A model generated the notes under the pieces. That model was not told where the DNA came from and made no database searches. It saw nothing but the letters and a program-made list of their open reading frames with translations. This document shows positions 23,958-32,446 of a stretch of 64,000 nt of DNA, in pieces. Origin of the DNA: Streptomyces tibetensis (lineage in GTDB: Bacteria > Actinomycetota > Actinomycetes > Streptomycetales > Streptomycetaceae). Where the stretch lies: NCBI RefSeq assembly GCF_007655005.1, contig NZ_SZVW01000016.1:178557-242556 (forward strand). The letters run 5' to 3'. How positions within the stretch are numbered: the first letter of the stretch is position 1; every line of letters starts with the position of its first letter. A program made the position numbers and the translations under genes.

Positions 23958-24170
23958 GTGAGTGAGCAAGGCGGCCGCGACTGGGTGGGCATGACTCCGG
24001 ACGACTTCGACCGTGAGGCGCCGCCGCGCCCGGAGGTCGACGGGCGGATCCCGGCCGAGCTCGACGAGTGCGGAACGGCTCCGCTGTTCGGCGATGAACC
24101 GACGCCGGCAACGACAAGCGGGACCGGTCCGCGCTCTTCTCTGCGCGGCTGCCAGGGACGGCTGTTCTGA
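23958..24170 (+). CDS. Small acidic protein, unknown function
   Basis: 70 residues from GTG 23958. The opening DWVGMTPDDFDREAPPRP and the later DECGTAPLFGDE look like a small family of acidic, Pro-rich proteins seen in streptomycetes; no function is known. It has no signal peptide and no membrane span. The upstream GGGGGAGAGGCGG is a distant but purine-rich ribosome site. Coding is moderately supported by the G/C-rich third positions. Confidence 0.5.
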   Translation: MSEQGGRDWVGMTPDDFDREAPPRPEVDGRIPAELDECGTAPLFGDEPTPATTSGTGPRSSLRGCQGRLF

Positions 24171-24376
24171 CCCCCAGGTGATCCGCACGGCAGGTGTGAG
24201 GGCCGCTCGATGCCCGCCTCCTCAGTACGCCTCAAAAGCTGCGCCAGTGAGTGCAATTGCCTCGTGGTTCGCGAGGGGAGGGGTGAAGGTCACAGCGGCA
24301 TATCGGGCATTTCGCTCTTCGATCTTCACGCAAGGCGCACAAGTTGGCTAAGTTGGTCACCGTGTGCACAACTCTC

Positions 24377-24390
24377 ACCGATGCATCGGT
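24377..24390. promoter_or_regulatory. Perfect palindrome ACCGATGCATCGGT upstream of the NlpC/P60-like gene
   Basis: A 14-bp perfect inverted repeat. Just upstream lie an 8-bp palindrome TGTGCACA (24363-24370) and a direct repeat AAGTTGG (24341 and 24350). The cluster of symmetric elements in a promoter-like region suggests transcription factor binding. The factor is unknown. Confidence 0.4.
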
Positions 24391-24430
24391 GGTTTGGTGC
24401 GCCTCTCGGAACGGAAGGAGTGCCCTTTCC

Positions 24431-24559
24431 ATGGCGCTGGAACGAACCTCGCACCCCGGAGTGACCGACTTCCCGGACAAGGCCAACTCCCTTGCCCCGG
24501 GGGCTCTCACCGCCGAGGACCGGCTCTCGCAGTTGGCTGGTGCCCGCGTTGGCGACTGA
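24431..24559 (+). CDS. Possible short peptide overlapping the start of the NlpC/P60-like gene
   Basis: 42 residues from ATG 24431 (MALERTSHPGVTDFPDKANS at the start), with AAGGAG about 11 bases upstream. It overlaps the next gene by 20 bp in another frame. It may be a translated upstream peptide that couples to the next gene, or a spurious frame. No family is recognised. Confidence 0.3.
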   Translation: MALERTSHPGVTDFPDKANSLAPGALTAEDRLSQLAGARVGD

Positions 24560-26012
24560 CAGCGAGGGGCCGAGCCCCGACGAGGTGCGGCGGTGGGTCG
24601 ACAGGCTCTACGACCGGGCCGAGAGCGACACGGGTACCTTCAATGCGACCCGTGCCGCCGCGATTCCGCGCCAGCGAGACGCGGCCGCCCGTGGCCGGTC
24701 CCAGAGTGATGTGGAGCCGGCGGTCGGAACGCTGGCCCGGAAGTGGTTCGACGCCGCCCGCGCCAAGCTGGGCCCGACCGTGCCGGCGTGGCACACGGGC
24801 CAAAAGGTGCCGCCCCGCCCCGACCGGGCGCCCCAGGCGGCACGCCCCGTACGGCAAGCCGAACGTGCCGCGGAACCCCGCGCCCTCGAAGCGCCCCCGA
24901 CACCCACCGGTGTCGCTTTGGAGCTGACCAGCGGATCAGCTCAGGCGCCGGCCACTGAGTTCCTTCCGGAGCTCCCCGACCGGCGTGCCGTACCGGCTGC
25001 GCCAGGCAAGCCCGGGCAGGAGGAGGGCGCCTGGCGAGCCGGTGCACAGTCGGCCCTCGACGCCGAAATGGCGGCGTGGCCGCTGTACGAGCCCTCGTCG
25101 GCGCCCGCACCGCAGTTCAGCCCACAGTCCACCACGGCGCTGTCCGCCGTTCCTGATCCCACCGCGGCGCTGCTCACGGTTCCTGATCCCGCCGCGGCGC
25201 TGCTCACGGTTCCGGATCCCTCCGCGGCGCAGTCCGCCGTTCCGGATCCCGCCGCGGCGCTGCCCACTGCCCTCGGCTCCACCGCGGGTGCTCACCGGGC
25301 GGATGTTCCAGCAGACGGGGCGGAGACGTACGGTGCCGGGCAGGGGGCTGTCGCGACCGCACCGTACGCCACAGCTCTGGCAGCCGATCTCACCGCCTAC
25401 CACCCCTCCGGTCCACGGCCCGAGGTGACCACTGCCGGCTACGGCGCCGGCCTGCCTGACATCTCTGCATCGACCCTGGCGGCTCCTGCGCCACCGGTGC
25501 CGACCGGACCGGTCACCGCACTCGCCCCCGCCGCACCGACGGTGGCTGCCGCGGCGTTCGTTCCGGACATCCCCACGCCACGTGAACCCCCCTCCACCAC
25601 TTACACACCCGGCACTTACGGTGGATCCTGGCTGTCGCCCAACCAAGGCCACAGCACCCAGACCGAGCGGGTGATCGCCTTCGCCCGTGCGCAGATCGGT
25701 CGGCCCTGCGTATGGGGCGCCGTCGGGCCGGGATCGTACGACGCCCCGGGTCTCACCCAGGCCGCGTGGAAGACTGCCGGAGTCACTCTTCCCCGGACCT
25801 CCCAGGCCCAGTGGGGAGCGGGAGTGCCGGTCTCGCTCGCTGACGCCCAGGTCGGAGACCTGGTCTTCTTCCACGACGACCTCGGCCACGTCGGCATCTG
25901 GAGCGGAGACGGCATGATGATTCACGCCCCGGGGCCGGGAGCGCTCATCCGTGAGGAGTCGGTGTTCTTCGCCGGTCAGTCGGCCATCAAGGGCGCGATC
26001 CGCCCGGCCTGA
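24540..26012 (+). CDS. NlpC/P60-domain protein with catalytic Cys replaced (C40 family, probably inactive)
   Basis: 490 residues from GTG 24540; a TTG at 24492 is possible. The N-terminus SPDEVRRWVDRLYDRAESDT and GTFNATRAAA is shared with streptomycete C40 hydrolases. The middle is a long Ala/Pro-rich linker with four 10-residue VPDP repeats (30-bp units, about 25140-25262). The C-terminal NlpC/P60 domain (about 375-490) has IAFARAQIGRPCVWGAVGPG and HVGIWSGDGMMIHAPGPGA with its His, but where active members have D-C-S-G-L this one has DAPGLTQ. The nucleophile Cys is therefore missing. No classical signal peptide is visible. It may bind peptidoglycan without cutting it. Confidence 0.85.
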   Translation: MPALATDSEGPSPDEVRRWVDRLYDRAESDTGTFNATRAAAIPRQRDAAARGRSQSDVEPAVGTLARKWFDAARAKLGPTVPAWHTGQKVPPRPDRAPQAARPVRQAERAAEPRALEAPPTPTGVALELTSGSAQAPATEFLPELPDRRAVPAAPGKPGQEEGAWRAGAQSALDAEMAAWPLYEPSSAPAPQFSPQSTTALSAVPDPTAALLTVPDPAAALLTVPDPSAAQSAVPDPAAALPTALGSTAGAHRADVPADGAETYGAGQGAVATAPYATALAADLTAYHPSGPRPEVTTAGYGAGLPDISASTLAAPAPPVPTGPVTALAPAAPTVAAAAFVPDIPTPREPPSTTYTPGTYGGSWLSPNQGHSTQTERVIAFARAQIGRPCVWGAVGPGSYDAPGLTQAAWKTAGVTLPRTSQAQWGAGVPVSLADAQVGDLVFFHDDLGHVGIWSGDGMMIHAPGPGALIREESVFFAGQSAIKGAIRPA

Positions 26013-26189
26013 CGGCCCGCACAGGCCGGTGTGCAGTACGGGGAGAAGTGAGGTGAGGGATTCCGCCATGCCCTTGAGGAGGCAGGGCACTTGGGCGAGG
26101 GCTCGCCGCCGAGGCGAAGGGGCTGAATAGCGCAGGGCCATCGCCCCACCGCCGGTCGGAGTCGGCCCGAGGACTCGTGTGCTCAGGTG

Positions 26190-26600
26190 TTACGGCGCCG
26201 CGGCGCCGCTGGTCTCCCTCATCAGGTCGTCCAGCTTCTTCTTGGCGTCGTCGAACTCCTTGCCGAGGTCGGAGGCGTCCGGGGTCGGGATCACGTCTTC
26301 CCACGGGGCGTCGTCGATGGCGCCCTCCACCACATCGTCGACGGCCTTCTCGGCATCGTCGCTCGCCAGGTACTCCTTGATCGCTTCACCCGCGAGGCGC
26401 TGCAGCGTCTTGTCGTCGACGCCGTCACAGGCTTCGGGCTTCTTGCTCGCAGGCGCGTCGTCGCCGGCCGCGACCGTGTCTCTGTACTGGTCGTACAGGG
26501 CCTTCTTGCAAGCTTGCGGGTCCGCCTTGGCTTCGGCGCCTCCGCAGGCGGTGAGCGTGGCGAGCAGCAGCGCGGTCACCGCCGTGAGTGTCGTACGCAT
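26190..26600 (-). CDS. Small lipoprotein, unknown function
   Basis: 136 residues from ATG 26600, with GGGGGG nine bases upstream; an ATG at 26606 would be too close to it. MRTTLTAVTALLLATLTACG is a lipoprotein signal peptide with lipobox LTAC. The mature part is acidic and helical (EKAVDDVVEGAIDDAPWEDV, KEFDDAKKKLDDLM) with a likely disulfide between Cys in QACKKAL and EACDGV. No family is recognised. It is convergent with the NlpC/P60-like gene. Confidence 0.8.
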   Translation of the reverse strand: MRTTLTAVTALLLATLTACGGAEAKADPQACKKALYDQYRDTVAAGDDAPASKKPEACDGVDDKTLQRLAGEAIKEYLASDDAEKAVDDVVEGAIDDAPWEDVIPTPDASDLGKEFDDAKKKLDDLMRETSGAAAP

Positions 26601-26811
26601 GCCCATATTCCCCCCAGTTGCTGTGTGCTGACAGAACATCATGCGTCCCGCGAGGGTGGCATGCCGGGCACGTGGCCGTGTTGTGACCGGCCGGGCCTCC
26701 GCGTGGCCGGCGGCTCGTGCGAAGCGCCCTCCGCTTGCCGCGGAGAGTCGATCGAACCAGCAGGCTCTCTCGATCGGCTGCTCCCCCGACGCCACGTGGC
26801 AGCATGCGGCA

Positions 26812-27258
26812 ATGGCCTTCCAACACCCCGACGGCGACTACACGATCACCGCGATGTACTCCGTACCGGATGACGCCTGGTACCTGGAACTGGACGTGGT
26901 GGCCGGGCAACGGAATCTCGTGACGGCGATCGTCCCCGACGAGGATCCGGCTCGGAGGCCGACGGTGTGCTTCAACCCACGCGAAGGACACGTGGACGTC
27001 CCGTACGAGGTCATGCGCTGGTTCATGCACCACGTCGATGAGGAGATCCGAACCTCCCGTGCCTGGATGCGGTTGAGGTCCGACCTTGTCGAGATCATTT
27101 ATCAACTCCGTCAGGAGTACCTGGGCGTCATCGACGACGACACCTTCCGCCATGTCCTGGCGGAGCTGCGCGCCGCGATCCCCGAGACAGACCTCCCCGC
27201 CGTTCTGGAGGCCGCTTTCGGACGCAATCCCGACGGCACGACCGTGGTGGCACGATGA
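26812..27258 (+). CDS. Hypothetical protein, 3' end abutting an IS remnant
   Basis: 148 residues from ATG 26812 (MAFQHPDGDYTITAMYSVPD). No family is recognised. It is rich in hydrophobic and acidic residues and has no signal peptide or membrane span. The C-terminal third (YLGVIDDDTFRHVLAELRAA) is helical. The stop codon TGA (27256-27258) lies just inside the left end of an IS5-type remnant, so the original C-terminus may have been altered by the insertion. Confidence 0.6.
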   Translation: MAFQHPDGDYTITAMYSVPDDAWYLELDVVAGQRNLVTAIVPDEDPARRPTVCFNPREGHVDVPYEVMRWFMHHVDEEIRTSRAWMRLRSDLVEIIYQLRQEYLGVIDDDTFRHVLAELRAAIPETDLPAVLEAAFGRNPDGTTVVAR

Positions 27259-27610
27259 CGGAACCGTCGAGCGGATCCATGAAACGCTCCGTCTCAGAGT
27301 CCGTGCAGCCGAGGGCCGCAGGTCTGAAGCGTCCGCCGGGTTGATCGACTGGCAGTACGTCCGCACCGCCGACACCGTCCCGGCGGTCACGCCGGGCTTC
27401 GATGCAGGCAAGAAGGTCAAACTGGGCGACTGGACCTCCGAGATCCTCGGCCGCGAGCTCGGGATCGTCCGCAGAGACCCTGTCCGGCACGGCTTCCAGG
27501 TGCAGCCGAAGCGGTGGGTGATCGAGCGCACGCTGCCGTGGATCACTGCCCACCGGCGCCTGGCTCGCGACTACGGGAGCAGCACGGCTGACTCGGAGTA
27601 CTGTGCTGCT
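27248..27610 (+). pseudogene. IS5-type transposase remnant with internal deletion
   Basis: In one open frame the translation gives an N-terminal piece, DDGTVERIHETLRLRVRAAE to ADTVPAVTPGFDAGKKV, matching the N-terminal/central part of streptomycete IS5-family transposases. It jumps directly to a C-terminal piece, GFQVQPKRWVIERTLPWITA and RRLARDYGSS. The central part with two of the three catalytic acidic residues is missing, about 65 residues. The frame continues without a stop into the SUKH gene downstream. No terminal inverted repeats were found. Confidence 0.82.
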
Positions 27611-28177
27611 GTGACCAGTGACAATGCCGACCACAGGGCGCTCTGGGACGGCGCTGCGGTCCGTGCCCGTGTCGCCGCCATGGCCCGACAAGACCCTCTG
27701 CGTCAGCGTTTCGGGTCCTCACATCATGGATATCGACTCCGCCCTCCTCTGGGGGAGGACACGATCGGGCTGTTCGAGCAGCAGCATGGTGTCCGGCTCC
27801 CCGCTTCCTACCGCAGCTTTCTCAAGGATGTCGCGGACGGAGGAGCGGGACCGGACTACGGGCTCCTGGGTCTTGCAGAGGAAGTAGACGGCGAAGAGGC
27901 TCTGCACGACCTTCGAGAAGAGGGCAGACGCGCGGGCTTCCTGTCCACGCCGTTTCCGCACACCCACGAGTGGCGGGGGCCGGGGAAGGGCGGTGCTGCC
28001 GACTACTCGGTCGAAGGGAGCCTGGTCATCGGGGAGTGCGGTTGCGGCATGTTCCACCGCCTGGTCGTCACGGGGAGGAACGCTGGTCACGTCTGGCTCG
28101 ACGATCCTGACTGGGGCGGCCTGACGCCGGGGCCGGACTTCCGAGACTGGTACTCGGCATGGCTGGCTGGGACCTGA
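27611..28177 (+). CDS. SMI1/KNR4 (SUKH) family protein
   Basis: 188 residues from GTG 27611. The pattern VRARVAAMARQDPLRQRFGS, then LFEQQHGVRLPASYRSFLKD and GGAGPDYGLLGL is the SUKH superfamily N-terminal signature, and the later SLVIGECGCGMFHRLVVTG and GHVWLDDPDWGGLTP complete it. SUKH proteins often serve as immunity proteins to polymorphic toxins, but no toxin gene is adjacent. The gene is in frame with the transposase remnant upstream, so initiation could also occur inside the remnant; the GTG is chosen because family similarity begins there. Confidence 0.82.
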   Translation: MTSDNADHRALWDGAAVRARVAAMARQDPLRQRFGSSHHGYRLRPPLGEDTIGLFEQQHGVRLPASYRSFLKDVADGGAGPDYGLLGLAEEVDGEEALHDLREEGRRAGFLSTPFPHTHEWRGPGKGGAADYSVEGSLVIGECGCGMFHRLVVTGRNAGHVWLDDPDWGGLTPGPDFRDWYSAWLAGT

Positions 28178-28385
28178 CCTGCTGCGGCCCGAGCCCGTCC
28201 GGGCGAGCTGGTCGACAGATCTCAAACGCGGTCTGCGTGAAAGCGGCCTGAACTCACGGCGTAGCGCAGGCAACCAAGTGCTGGGGCAAGCCAGTCGTAC
28301 TGGGCGTACGGATGAGGATCTTGGTCTCGGGACGGGGACCGGTGTCCCCCCGTGCTCAACTACCCTCACGATCCAGGGAGTCGAC

Positions 28386-29801
28386 ATGTCCCAGCCCGTG
28401 CGGGGCGCAACCCGGCGTACCGTCGTGGTCGCGCTCGCCCTGCTCAGCGCCACCGCCGTGATGCCGGTGGCGCACGCCCGGCCCGCCGTGGCGGAGGTCC
28501 GCCAGGACTTCAACGGCGACGGGTACGAAGACCTGGCCGTTGCGGCCCCACACGCCACAGTGGGCGGGAAGGCGAACGCCGGATACGTGGCGGTGCTGTT
28601 CGGGTCGGCGCGCGGGCTGAGCCCCGCCGCCCGCATGGTGTACACGCAGGCGTCCGCGGGCGTGCCCGGCGCCGTCGAGGCCGGTGACCGGTTCGGCAGC
28701 CGGCTCACCGCCGCGGACCTCGACAACGACGGCTTCACCGACCTGCTGGTCGCGGCCTACGGAGAGCGGTGGGAGCAGAACGGCCTCGCCCGGGAGGGCA
28801 ACCGGACCGTGCTGTGGGGCGGGCCCGACGGTTTCACCACGGGGAAGGTACTGCCCGCCGAGGGCACCGGCAGCTTCCAGGCCGGCCTGACGATCGCCGG
28901 TGACTTCGACGGCGACGGGCGCCGGGACCTCGCCCGCGAAGGCCTGGTGACGTACGGGCCCTTCGGCCGCGACGGGCAGCCCTCGCGCGTCCAGGGCGAC
29001 GTGAAGTTCGCCGACGACGACGTGCTGACGGTCGGCGTGGCGACCGGGGACACCAACGGCGACGGTGCCACCGACCTGGTCACGGTGACCCGGGCGTACG
29101 ACCGGGACCCCGAGGGCGGCTACACCTACGAGGTGAACCAGTTGCTCGGCAGCCGTGGCGGAGTGCGCCCGCTGACAATCGTGAGGGGCCTCGAAGGGCC
29201 CACTTACGGGGACCTCACTCTCGGCGACCTGAACGGAGACGGGAGGGCGGACCTGGTGCTGGGCGCCAACTCCCTGCGCATCCGGTACGCGGGTGCGGGC
29301 GGCCTGACCGCCGGTGCGCCCCACGTCATCGACCAGGACACCCCCGGCGTCCCGGGCGTCCAGGAGCGGGACGACGCCTTCGGCTGGTCGTTGTCGGTCC
29401 GGGACGTCGACGGTGACGGATACGGTGACCTGCTGGCCGGTAACCCGTACGAGAGCTTCGACGGGGTGAGCCGCGCCGGCACCTTCGCCGTCGTGCCCGG
29501 CGGGCCGCACGGACCGACCGGCGCCGGTACCACAGTGCTCAGCCAGAACAGCGCGAACATGCCCGGCACCGCCGAGCGGCAGGACTTCTTCGGCTCCACC
29601 ACCCACCTCGTCGACGGCGACGGCGACGGCCGGGCGGAGCCGGTGGTCGCGGCTGCCGCCGAGGACGAGGGAGCGGGTGCGGTCTGGGTGCTGCGCTCCG
29701 GCCCGGCGGGCGTCACGGCCCGGGACTCCTTCTCCTTCGGCGCCCGCACTCTCGGCACGGTCGCAACCAAGGCTGCGCTGGGCTCCGCCTTCCCCGACTG
29801 A
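28386..29801 (+). CDS. Secreted FG-GAP (integrin-like beta-propeller) repeat protein
   Basis: 471 residues from ATG 28386. A signal peptide is present (TRRTVVVALALLSATAVMPV, then AHARPA). The mature part consists of repeated FG-GAP units with calcium-binding loops of the D-x-[DN]-x-D-G type: DFNGDGYEDLAVAAP, DLDNDGFTDLLVAAYG, DFDGDGRRDLA, DTNGDGATDLVTV, DLNGDGRADLVLGAN, DVDGDGYGDLLAGNP and DGDGDGRAEPVVAA. These make a seven-bladed propeller. Extracellular, probably calcium-stabilised; ligand unknown. It stands alone between the SUKH gene and a decayed HxlR gene. Confidence 0.93.
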   Translation: MSQPVRGATRRTVVVALALLSATAVMPVAHARPAVAEVRQDFNGDGYEDLAVAAPHATVGGKANAGYVAVLFGSARGLSPAARMVYTQASAGVPGAVEAGDRFGSRLTAADLDNDGFTDLLVAAYGERWEQNGLAREGNRTVLWGGPDGFTTGKVLPAEGTGSFQAGLTIAGDFDGDGRRDLAREGLVTYGPFGRDGQPSRVQGDVKFADDDVLTVGVATGDTNGDGATDLVTVTRAYDRDPEGGYTYEVNQLLGSRGGVRPLTIVRGLEGPTYGDLTLGDLNGDGRADLVLGANSLRIRYAGAGGLTAGAPHVIDQDTPGVPGVQERDDAFGWSLSVRDVDGDGYGDLLAGNPYESFDGVSRAGTFAVVPGGPHGPTGAGTTVLSQNSANMPGTAERQDFFGSTTHLVDGDGDGRAEPVVAAAAEDEGAGAVWVLRSGPAGVTARDSFSFGARTLGTVATKAALGSAFPD

Positions 29802-29896
29802 ACTCCCCGACAGGCCTCGGTGGTCTGCGCTGAGTCCGCGCTGCGCCTTCCGACCTCCACCCCCTACCTAGCGACTGCATACAGGGGCGCACTGCG

Positions 29897-30109
29897 CGGC
29901 AGGTCTACGCACTCACCCCCGCCGGGCGTGACCTCTTCGCCGTGGTCGTGGCCCTGCGCCAGTGGGGTGAGCGTCACGCGTTCGCCGCCGACGAGCCTCA
30001 TTCGGTTCTGCTCGACCACCACGGCCACGAACTGGCCGAGCTGCGGCCCACGAACTCAAGCGGCGCCCCGGTGGATCCGGACACGACATCCGTGCGCAGG
30101 GAACGCTGA
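29897..30109 (+). pseudogene. HxlR-family regulator remnant, C-terminal part only
   Basis: The frame at 29897 reads RQVYALTPAGRDLFAVVVAL and RQWGERHAFAADEPHSVLLD, then ends at TGA 30107-30109. This matches the wing and dimerisation helix of HxlR-family winged-helix regulators (typical YxLTPxGRxLxPVLxxLxxWGxRH). The DNA-binding helix-turn-helix is absent and there is no plausible start codon. The reading frame upstream carries no HxlR similarity. Confidence 0.75.
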
Positions 30110-30236
30110 CGACGCGGAACCGAAGCGGCGACAGACCCCGGGGGGCGTCTCGTTGGTGCGAACGCACGATCTTGCCCGATGAGGGATAGGCAGGGGCGGC
30201 TCATCGCGTCGTGATGATTCGAGAAGGGGAGGGTCG

Positions 30237-30788
30237 ATGGAGGCCTCGAGTCATGACGAGTTCCGGGAGTTCGTGGAGATGCGCTCCACCGCGCTGCTGC
30301 GACTAGCGGTGCTGCTCACCGGCGGGGACCGGCACGCGGCGGAAGATCTGCTGCAGATCGCACTGATGAAGGCCTACGGGCGCTGGGGGCGCATCGAACA
30401 ACACGAGGCATATGTCCGCCAGGTGATGTACCGCCAGCAGGTCAACCGCTGGCGGCTGCGAAGACACCGCGCGGAGACGACGGTGCCCGTTCTGCCCGAC
30501 GAGGCAACGGGCGCGGAGGCCGGATCGGACGCCGAGCTGCGGATCGCGCTGTGGGCGGCGCTGGGCCGTCTGACGAAGCGGCAGCGGGCCGTGGTCGTGC
30601 TGCGCTATTTCGAGGACCTGCCGGAGGCCGAGGTCGCGGCGCTGCTGGGGTGCCCGGTCGGCACGGTCCGCAGTACGGCGCACCGATCGCTCGCCAAACT
30701 CCGCTTGCTCGTACCGGAGCTGGGCCCCGAGGGGCCGAAGGAACGGATCCAGTCGCTCGGCTACACGCCCAAGGAGGTTCAGCGATGA
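30237..30788 (+). CDS. SigE-family (ECF-type) RNA polymerase sigma factor
   Basis: 183 residues from ATG 30237, with a strong AAGGGGAGGG site. Region 2 is at about 10-75 (LLRLAVLLTGGDRHAAEDLL and RWGRIEQHEAYVRQVMYRQ) and region 4 at about 100-160 (LTKRQRAVVVLRYFEDLPEA and CPVGTVRSTAHRSLAKLR). This is the SigE-like subgroup common in streptomycetes. Its TGA overlaps the ATG of the next gene, a single-span membrane protein. The pair may form a sigma factor with a membrane-bound partner, but that protein lacks an obvious zinc-binding anti-sigma motif. Confidence 0.93.
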   Translation: MEASSHDEFREFVEMRSTALLRLAVLLTGGDRHAAEDLLQIALMKAYGRWGRIEQHEAYVRQVMYRQQVNRWRLRRHRAETTVPVLPDEATGAEAGSDAELRIALWAALGRLTKRQRAVVVLRYFEDLPEAEVAALLGCPVGTVRSTAHRSLAKLRLLVPELGPEGPKERIQSLGYTPKEVQR

Positions 30789-32146
30789 CGACGGAGCGCG
30801 TGGAGGAAAAGGTCCGGCAGACGCTGCACGCGGTCGCCCTGGACCGGGTCCGTGCGCCCGGGGACCTGGTGGAGAAGGTGGTGCGGCGGCGAAGCCGGCG
30901 CCGTTTCTCACAGGCCGCGGGGACGGCGGTCGCGGTTGCCGCGATCAGCGTGGGCGCGGTCTTCGGCTTCGCGGACGGTGGTACGGCGCGGCATGAACGG
31001 CCCGTGCGGCCGGCGGCGTCGCCGGCGACGCCGCCGGAGGGCTGGAAGCCCTGGCAGAGCAGCAGTCCGGATGCCGGCGAGCGGGGATGTGTGGTGGACG
31101 GTGCCGCACTGTACTGCAGCGGGTCCAAGTACGACGCCGCGAAGATCGACGCCAACACCGGCAAGCGGCTGTGGGGCGTCGAGGTCAATCGCGAAGGCGA
31201 CGGCATCGACCATCCGGTCGCCGTGCGCGACGGCGTGGTGTACGCCTACCGCAATCACACCGCGGAGAACCTGCCCAACGGCGACTACTTCGGTGGCACC
31301 GACCTGATGGCGGTGAACGCCGGCACGGGCAAGGTGCTGTGGACGGTGGAGATGCCGCAGGACGACCGCACGGACCAGGCCGCCATGCTCATCGACGGCG
31401 CGGTACTGGCGAACACCCCCTCGGTCCGCACGATGTCGGCCCTCGACCCACTGACCGGTAAGGAGAAGTGGCGCCACACCTGGGACAAGGGCATCGCGTG
31501 TCAGCGGGCCGTGCTGAGCGGAGTGCCCTACCTCCTGTGCACACCTGACGTCGAGAAGCCGGACGGCACCGACGTCCTCCGTCTCGATCCCGCGACCGGA
31601 AGCACCACGAAGGTCGCGACCCTGGCCGGCGGGCAGCGGCTCGTCGGGACCTCGGGGGACCGGATGGTCCTGATCGCAGCCGAGGACGGCGGCCGCAAGG
31701 ACATGCAGCTGACCACCGTCAGCAGTTCGGGAGAGCATGCCTCGCACCCCTATCGGATCGACGGCGCCCTGGCCACCTCCGATGTCGTAGGTGATCGTTT
31801 GATCACCGTGTCCCGGCAGGGCAAGGCCTCGGCCCACTCGCTGACCACGGGAAAGACGCTGTGGACCCGCCCGGTGGGCGTCGAGGTGCCGAGCCAGGAC
31901 ACGATGCCGGGCCTCGCGACACCCGTGGCGTCGGCGGAGCAGGGGATCGTGTACTTCTTCAGCCCGACCGGAGACCTGTCCGGACTCGATCTGCACACGG
32001 GCAAGCAGGTCTGGCGCACTCACGTCGCCACCGGCAAGCCGAGGCCCGGATTCGGGGGCCCGCCCCAACTCCTGCTGTACGAGGACGTGCTCGTCGCCAA
32101 GAACGGCAGCAAGATGGTTTCCCTCCTGCCCCGGATCGGCGACTGA
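30785..32146 (+). CDS. PQQ-like beta-propeller membrane protein coupled to the sigma factor
   Basis: 453 residues, with ATG overlapping the upstream stop (ATGA). Residues 1-38 are cytoplasmic and helical (VEEKVRQTLHAVALDRVRAP), followed by one membrane span (about 43-62, GTAVAVAAISVGAVFGFAD). The exported part has PQQ-enzyme-like beta-propeller repeats: IDANTGKRLWGVEVN, VNAGTGKVLWTVEMP, LDPLTGKEKWRHTW, LTTGKTLWTRPVG and LHTGKQVWRTHVA. Short N-terminal cytoplasmic tails of this kind on proteins next to SigE-type sigma factors are often regulatory. A surface sensor role is inference. A strong terminator follows. Confidence 0.9.
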   Translation: MTTERVEEKVRQTLHAVALDRVRAPGDLVEKVVRRRSRRRFSQAAGTAVAVAAISVGAVFGFADGGTARHERPVRPAASPATPPEGWKPWQSSSPDAGERGCVVDGAALYCSGSKYDAAKIDANTGKRLWGVEVNREGDGIDHPVAVRDGVVYAYRNHTAENLPNGDYFGGTDLMAVNAGTGKVLWTVEMPQDDRTDQAAMLIDGAVLANTPSVRTMSALDPLTGKEKWRHTWDKGIACQRAVLSGVPYLLCTPDVEKPDGTDVLRLDPATGSTTKVATLAGGQRLVGTSGDRMVLIAAEDGGRKDMQLTTVSSSGEHASHPYRIDGALATSDVVGDRLITVSRQGKASAHSLTTGKTLWTRPVGVEVPSQDTMPGLATPVASAEQGIVYFFSPTGDLSGLDLHTGKQVWRTHVATGKPRPGFGGPPQLLLYEDVLVAKNGSKMVSLLPRIGD

Positions 32147-32153
32147 CCCATAA

Positions 32154-32192
32154 GCCCCAGGCCGGGCGGCACAACGCCCCCCGGCCTGGGGC
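32154..32192 (+). terminator. Strong intrinsic-type hairpin terminator
   Basis: GCCCCAGGCCGGG (32154-32166) and CCCGGCCTGGGGC (32180-32192) form a perfect 13-bp stem with a 13-base loop, starting eight bases after the stop codon of the propeller gene. It ends the sigma factor operon. No T-tract follows. Confidence 0.85.
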
Positions 32193-32446
32193 GGGCTTCG
32201 CCAGTGCCCGGGGCGGACCGCTGCCCGAGGACGACCGCCGGCATTCAATTCACGGCCTCGACAGCCGGCAGGGCAGGGCTGCATCGCCCACAGGAAACCT
32301 TCGTGGAAGATCTCTTCAGCACCTGCTCGGGCGGGCTGGGCTTCCCTCAGGTAACCGCACCCCACTCCCTGGATCATCAGAAAAGACGTCTTGGTGAGCG
32401 CGGGAATTCTGGCTCCTGGGTCGCGCGCATGCTGGTATCTGGGGCC

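Noticed and set aside
24171..24430. Possible ydaO (cyclic-di-AMP) riboswitch upstream of the NlpC/P60-like gene
   Set aside because: Expected from the gene type, but the conserved ydaO core could not be matched by eye. A covariance-model search would decide.
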